A DNA stretch of 64,000 nt from Pseudomonadota bacterium (GTDB lineage Bacteria; Pseudomonadota; Alphaproteobacteria; Rhizobiales; Xanthobacteraceae), in contig JAEWIX010000047.1 of assembly GCA_023386885.1 (NCBI GenBank), positions 1 to 64,000 on the forward strand. Reading direction: 5' to 3'. The translations under genes and the position numbers were made by a program. Shown in pieces: positions 60,279-64,000 of the stretch (positions are counted from its first letter, which is position 1; every line of letters starts with the position of its first letter). The notes below the pieces were generated by a model. That model saw nothing but the letters and a program-made list of their open reading frames with translations. It was not told the origin of the DNA and made no database searches.

Positions 60279-60349
60279 CTGTTTCCGCTTGGATTCTGGA
60301 CAGTGCTCCCTCATATTGGATGGAGATTCGCGACAAATAGGCGCAGAGC

Positions 60350-61105
60350 ATGAGGAATACTTCCAAACAGCCCACCCGCAAGTGGGGCCCCAGCCTGCAT
60401 CCGTCACGCGACGAAGCGCCGAAGACGCTCGCAGGCCGCGTGGCACAACAACTGCGCATCGACATCATCCGGCACCATCTCGAGCCCGGCGAACGCCTGC
60501 AATTCGAAAAGCTGAGCAAGCGTTACGAGGTCGGCACCAGCCCGTTGCGTGAAGCGCTGTTTCAAGTCGCTGCGCAGGGATTGGTCGTTGCCGAGGACCA
60601 CAAGGGGTTCGTCGTCGCGCCGATCCATTTCGATGAGATGCTGGATGTTTCCAACCTGCGCGCAAACCTCGAAGCCTACGCGATCCGCGGCGCGATCCGC
60701 GACGGCCGTGAAGACTGGGAAGTGGATCTCCTTTCCGCATTCCACCGCCTCAAGCTGGCCGGCATCGCCGTCTCCGCCGACCAGGAAGATGAGGAACGAC
60801 GCACCGAGTGGGAAGATCGCCATCGCGAATTCCACTACGCACTCTGCAAGGGATGCGGCTCACCGTGGCTACTGCATTTCTTCGACGAATTGTACGATCA
60901 CATGGAGCGCTACCGGCGCTATTTCTGGAAGTACGCCGAGCGCGCTGTCGCCGCAGACAGCGATCACGAAGCCATCATGAAAGCGGCACTCGATCGCGAC
61001 GAAGAGCGCGCGGCGAGCCTTCTGCAGGCTCATTTCCAGAAGCAGGCACGCCTCACCATGAACCTGCGGAAGAAAGTCGAGCGCGCCACCGCTGCGGCGA
61101 GCTAA
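60350..61105 (+). CDS. GntR-family transcriptional regulator (FCD type)
   Basis: The 251-residue regulator has a GntR winged helix (LAGRVAQQLRIDIIRHHLEPGERLQFEKLSKRYEVGTSPLREALFQVAAQGLVV) and an FCD effector domain. The FCD metal/ligand residues are seen in DVSNLRANLEAYAIRGAI, the W-E-D-R-H-R-E-F-H-Y-A-L segment and SDHEAIMKAAL. It differs from the GntR protein at 13085-13885 and is divergent from the LigAB/transport operon, its probable target. Effectors of FCD regulators are usually small carboxylates. Confidence 0.87.
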   Translation: MRNTSKQPTRKWGPSLHPSRDEAPKTLAGRVAQQLRIDIIRHHLEPGERLQFEKLSKRYEVGTSPLREALFQVAAQGLVVAEDHKGFVVAPIHFDEMLDVSNLRANLEAYAIRGAIRDGREDWEVDLLSAFHRLKLAGIAVSADQEDEERRTEWEDRHREFHYALCKGCGSPWLLHFFDELYDHMERYRRYFWKYAERAVAADSDHEAIMKAALDRDEERAASLLQAHFQKQARLTMNLRKKVERATAAAS

Positions 61106-61262
61106 CGGTCGCGGCCGGAACAGCATGAGATTTCTTCATCGGCGAGCGCCTTTGAAGATCGAATCGCGGTAATGGTCTGTTTGTGGCACGGACGGTCGAA
61201 GGCCCCGCCCCGCTTGAAAGTACTCGGCTCAGAACAGGATACCCGCAAGCCGGAGATCACCT

Positions 61263-61541
61263 GTGACCGCGAAAAAGCAAACCAGGAAAACTCCGGGCGC
61301 GAAATCGGGATCTTCATCCACGGCGGTCGCCAAACCTCACAAGCTGGGCACGATCGGCTCCCTCGACGACTTCATCCCCGCTGAGTGCCTCCCTACTGGT
61401 GCTACGATGGGTGCCCGAATTTCAGGCTTCTGTGCGACGGCAGGTTGCCTTCCACGAGGCCAACCACCATCATTGCCCGGCCTCGCGACGGCGAACCTTG
61501 AGGGGACAATGGAAGACGTTCATTGCTTGACATGCCCTTGA
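61263..61541 (+). CDS. small hypothetical protein, doubtful
   Basis: A 92-codon frame opens with GTG preceded by GGAG at 8 bases. Its start is Lys/Thr/Ser-rich (MTAKKQTRKTPGAK), followed by LGTIGSLDDFIPAE and then a Pro/Cys-rich, less protein-like tail. No family is recognised. It could be a real small gene, the remnant of one truncated near the integration site, or chance. It is the only coding candidate in the 489-base gap 61106-61594. Confidence 0.25.
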   Translation: MTAKKQTRKTPGAKSGSSSTAVAKPHKLGTIGSLDDFIPAECLPTGATMGARISGFCATAGCLPRGQPPSLPGLATANLEGTMEDVHCLTCP

Positions 61542-61594
61542 GCGACTTCTTATATGCGCCGCACTCGCTCGGAGCGTGGTCAGGCGGGTACTGT

Positions 61595-61671
61595 GGCGGG
61601 GTAGCTCAGCTGGTTAGAGCACGGGAATCATAATCCTGGGGTCGGGGGTTCGAGTCCCTCTCCCGCTACCA
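61595..61671 (+). tRNA. tRNA-Met (CAT anticodon), CCA encoded
   Basis: A 77-base cloverleaf: acceptor GGCGGGG pairs with TCCCGCT, D-arm GCTCAGCTGGTTAGAGC, anticodon stem CGGGA/TCCTG with loop ATCATAA (CAT), T-arm GGGGG-TTCGAGT-CCCTC, discriminator A and encoded CCA at 61669-61671. The acceptor starts with a G-T pair to position 72, and the sequence resembles the elongator tRNA-Met of rhizobia; tRNA-Ile2 (also CAT) is less likely. A tyrosine integrase gene begins 92 bases downstream, so the 3' end is the probable attachment site. Confidence 0.92.
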
Positions 61672-61763
61672 TCAGAAATTATCATTATATATCAGCGCCT
61701 TATAACTGTCGGAGGTTCCGACCACTGTGAGACATCTCACGGTGATGTACCCATGGGACAGCT

Positions 61764-63626
61764 ATGGCGCGCGTCTCCTATCTCGCCCGTCGCGAGGGTC
61801 GCTACTACCTTCAGGTTCGCTGCAGTCACGTCGTGGCCGGACTGCTCAATCAGCCTCTGTTTCGGACGTCGTTAAGGACCGCCGACTATCGTCAGGCGCG
61901 CCGGCGTGTCGCCGAATGTCTGGGCTGGGTCTATGGGATGAATGACAGTATCGATTTTGCCGCGTTGTTCGCGAAGAACGTCCGGCAATTGCAGACCTAC
62001 CTCTCCGATCCATTGCCTCTCTCGGACGATCGCCTGTTCGCTCGGCGCAGCTACGAAGAGATGCTGAAGAACCTGAATCGCCGCGCGCAGGCGCGCGACT
62101 TCGATCCAAATGCCAGCGAGCCCCGATACCGGGCGCTGTTCGAGGCATTCGTCGAACAAAACCTCGAGGCCGAGACGCTGTCACGTCAGCGCGAAAAGAT
62201 GGCTGCTTATGAGCAAGGTCGTACCGACATCAAGATGGGCATCGAGTTCGGAATCATTCCCGTTCCCGGACGCGCGGCACAAATGCCGGACACGATCCGG
62301 CCAGCACAGCCGATCCCGACACCAATCGACCTGACCACTGACGAGGCGCCGCTCGCGCCACAGCCATCGGAGACATCCACGCCGTCGCGCACCGACACGC
62401 CGCTCTCCGTTGCACTCGAGGAGTATCTGACAAAGCGCCATGGGGAACTGGGTCACGATGGCGAGCGCGGAGATCTGGGGCTGGTTGTCCAGTTCATGGT
62501 GGATCAACTCGGCGATCCGGCCACCGGAGCCATGACGCGCGAGCAACTCGAACGGATTGAGCGGATGCTGCCCGACATTCCCGACCGTCTCGGCGTACCA
62601 CGCGCGTTTCAATCGAGCTTGACGGCCCGTTACGACTACGCCCGGACGCACGGATGGAAAGGCCTGAAACGCCTGACGGAAGCCCGCATCAAAAAGAGCT
62701 ATCACGCCTGGCTCGGCAAATTCTTCCGTTGGTTGATCAAGGAGGGATACTATTTGGGACCAGAGCCGTCTTTCTCATATCTGAGTTCGGAGAATCTGGT
62801 GTCGCTGGCACGAGATTCGTTTGATGAGAATGAGGTTTTGAAGATTTTCCGGATGCCGCTGTTCACCGGATGCTTGAGCCGAACGCGGATTTGGCAGCCG
62901 GGTGATTACTTCATCCAGAACAACCTGTACTGGGCCTATATCCTTGCACTTCTAACCGGTATGCGTCCCGGTGAAATCGGGCAATTGTGCGTGTCGGATC
63001 TCGAAAGGCGCGGTCAGCATGTTCTGATTAACCTGCAACTATTCGATCCAGCGCAAGGACGCGTTGCGCGAAAGGATGTCCGACAATTGAAGACCGAGAA
63101 TGCTGTTCGGAAAATCCCGTTGCACCCATTGATCGTGGATCTCGGGTTGCTCGAACGCGCAGATGGACTTAAGGCGCTGGGATGCCAAGCGCTATTCCCC
63201 GAGTGGGAGCCCTACATCAAGCCAAGTGGGGAAGTTCGCTGGGGGCAGCCGGTGAGCAAAAGTTGGCAGTACTTGAAGAAGCAGCTCAAATTGACCCGAG
63301 CGAACATCTCGCTCTATAGCGCACGCCATTGGATGGCCGATCAGCTCGATGATCTAGTGATTTCGGAGCGCACGAGGCATCGCGTCTTGGGACATTCGCC
63401 ACACAACGATATTCCCGGCGGGTATGGCGCAAAGGGACGATATAGCTCCCGGGATCTGGAGGAACTGGTAGGGATCGGGGCCGAGGTGCTCGATGAACTA
63501 TCGGACGTCCTGCTCGGAGCCAGGGAGCGCGCAGACAGGGGCGAACTTAAAGTTCTTCAACCTTGGCTGCAACGAACACAATGGTCTTCGTATCATCACG
63601 AGAGAATGAAAAGACAACAAACCTGA
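61764..63626 (+). CDS. tyrosine recombinase/integrase of a tRNA-Met-integrated element
   Basis: This 620-residue integrase has an N-terminal DUF6538-like start (ARVSYLARREGRYYLQVR), a long middle region with a SAM-like core-binding part and a C-terminal catalytic domain. The catalytic Arg401 is in LLTGMRPGEIGQL, the second Arg521 with His522 in LYSARHWMAD, His in RVLGHSPHND and the nucleophile Tyr554 in GGYGAKG. It is longer than usual phage integrases (350-450 residues), having about 200 extra residues including a Pro/Thr-rich linker. It is codirectional with the tRNA, and the element extends to the right beyond the window. Confidence 0.88.
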   Translation: MARVSYLARREGRYYLQVRCSHVVAGLLNQPLFRTSLRTADYRQARRRVAECLGWVYGMNDSIDFAALFAKNVRQLQTYLSDPLPLSDDRLFARRSYEEMLKNLNRRAQARDFDPNASEPRYRALFEAFVEQNLEAETLSRQREKMAAYEQGRTDIKMGIEFGIIPVPGRAAQMPDTIRPAQPIPTPIDLTTDEAPLAPQPSETSTPSRTDTPLSVALEEYLTKRHGELGHDGERGDLGLVVQFMVDQLGDPATGAMTREQLERIERMLPDIPDRLGVPRAFQSSLTARYDYARTHGWKGLKRLTEARIKKSYHAWLGKFFRWLIKEGYYLGPEPSFSYLSSENLVSLARDSFDENEVLKIFRMPLFTGCLSRTRIWQPGDYFIQNNLYWAYILALLTGMRPGEIGQLCVSDLERRGQHVLINLQLFDPAQGRVARKDVRQLKTENAVRKIPLHPLIVDLGLLERADGLKALGCQALFPEWEPYIKPSGEVRWGQPVSKSWQYLKKQLKLTRANISLYSARHWMADQLDDLVISERTRHRVLGHSPHNDIPGGYGAKGRYSSRDLEELVGIGAEVLDELSDVLLGARERADRGELKVLQPWLQRTQWSSYHHERMKRQQT

Positions 63627-64000
63627 CTTCGCTCGCGTGACCGCCGCAGAGCAGACTTCCGAATACGCACCAGCAAAGCTCAAGAAGTAATACTGCACGC
63701 GCATCGCCAGCGCCGCAGTGTGACGGTCCAGCCCGACTTTGTAGCTAACCCCCATTGGTGGGCTCGGCATGACTCGCACACTCCAATGTTTGGTATTGTT
63801 TGTCTCAGTATGGCGTCACAGCGACACGCCTTCTCCATCACGCAGGCTGCACAAACCTGACATCGATCCATGGTGGTCGCAGCACACGCTGGACTTTGAG
63901 CCTCGAGTTGAGAGATGAACCTGCGGCAACAGATTTCGGATCCTGTCAATCGGACATCACTGCTTACACATAATTTTCAGGACGTCCGACTAACCGAGGC
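63627..64000. other. 374-base stretch without a supported gene
   Basis: Only short frames occur (for example a 93-codon and an 89-codon frame on the minus strand overlapping each other), with odd composition and no recognisable domain. I see no repeat, RNA or attachment-site copy here. It is the start of the integrated element's interior. Confidence 0.4.

Noticed and set aside
63498..63949. two overlapping minus-strand frames of 93 and 89 codons
   Set aside because: Overlap with the integrase 3' end and each other, unusual Cys/Arg-rich composition, no domain; probably non-coding.
1..64000. CRISPR arrays, rRNA genes or insertion sequences
   Set aside because: No regularly spaced repeats, rRNA-like sequence or transposase were seen; the only short direct repeats are the operator-like pair at 25123-25168.

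Overview
The window is a GC-rich alphaproteobacterial chromosome segment with the gene repertoire of the Bradyrhizobium/Rhodopseudomonas/Afipia group. That placement is an inference from gene style and an elongator-type tRNA-Met; no rRNA or housekeeping marker is present. Almost the whole window is catabolic: acyl-CoA ligases, biotin-dependent acyl-CoA carboxylases, a molybdenum hydroxylase, three ring-cleavage or ring-hydroxylation modules and their transporters. The genes sit in tightly packed operons, mostly on the minus strand, each next to its own regulator.

Layout. (1) 1-242: 3' end of a Baeyer-Villiger monooxygenase. (2) 276-12735, minus: a dipeptide/Opp-type ABC importer, two CoA ligases and a single-chain biotin carboxylase, driven from a divergent promoter shared with a GntR regulator (13085-13885) and carrying a perfect 10+10 bp inverted repeat. 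(3) 13957-25079, minus: an ABC substrate-binding protein, thioesterase, CoxG-like protein, crotonase-fold protein, FAD/2Fe-2S/Mo hydroxylase subunits with a metallo-beta-lactamase hydrolase between them, an SDR-fold protein, a CoA ligase and a hot-dog protein. The divergent regulator is a duplicated HxlR protein, and the promoter region carries two 23-bp direct repeats. The crotonase and the SDR have both lost their usual catalytic residues. This is the best candidate for an undescribed pathway. (4) 26353-35473: a TetR-controlled acyl-CoA route with leucine-catabolism logic (acyl-CoA dehydrogenase, two-subunit carboxylase, MaoC hydratases, CitE/HpcH-type lyase, CoA ligase) and two near-identical operators.

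(5) 35618-49886: a meta-cleavage module comprising an acyl-CoA-dehydrogenase-fold flavin monooxygenase and a flavin reductase, a homoprotocatechuate-2,3-dioxygenase-type enzyme, an HpaE-type semialdehyde dehydrogenase, two RidA-type proteins, a cyclase-family hydrolase, a YtcJ-type amidohydrolase, a complete Liv-type ABC transporter with a permease-ATPase fusion, and two Crp/Fnr regulators. (6) 49944-61105: a second operon with LigAB-type ring-opening dioxygenase subunits, a second complete Liv-type transporter, a DUF1989 protein, an acetamidase/formamidase-family enzyme, another YtcJ-type amidohydrolase and an HSL-type esterase. It diverges from a GntR regulator across a perfect 12-bp palindrome. 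(7) 61595-63626: tRNA-Met(CAT) followed within 100 bp by a tyrosine integrase, marking the left edge of an integrated element that runs off the right side.

Together the operons repeat one plan: importer, activation or hydroxylation of an aromatic or branched acid, ring or chain opening, and CoA-dependent finishing, with local regulation. The substrates cannot be read from the sequence. Repeated amide/imine-handling families (RidA twice, cyclase, acetamidase, two amidohydrolases, DUF1989) in regions 5 and 6 suggest nitrogen-containing aromatics.
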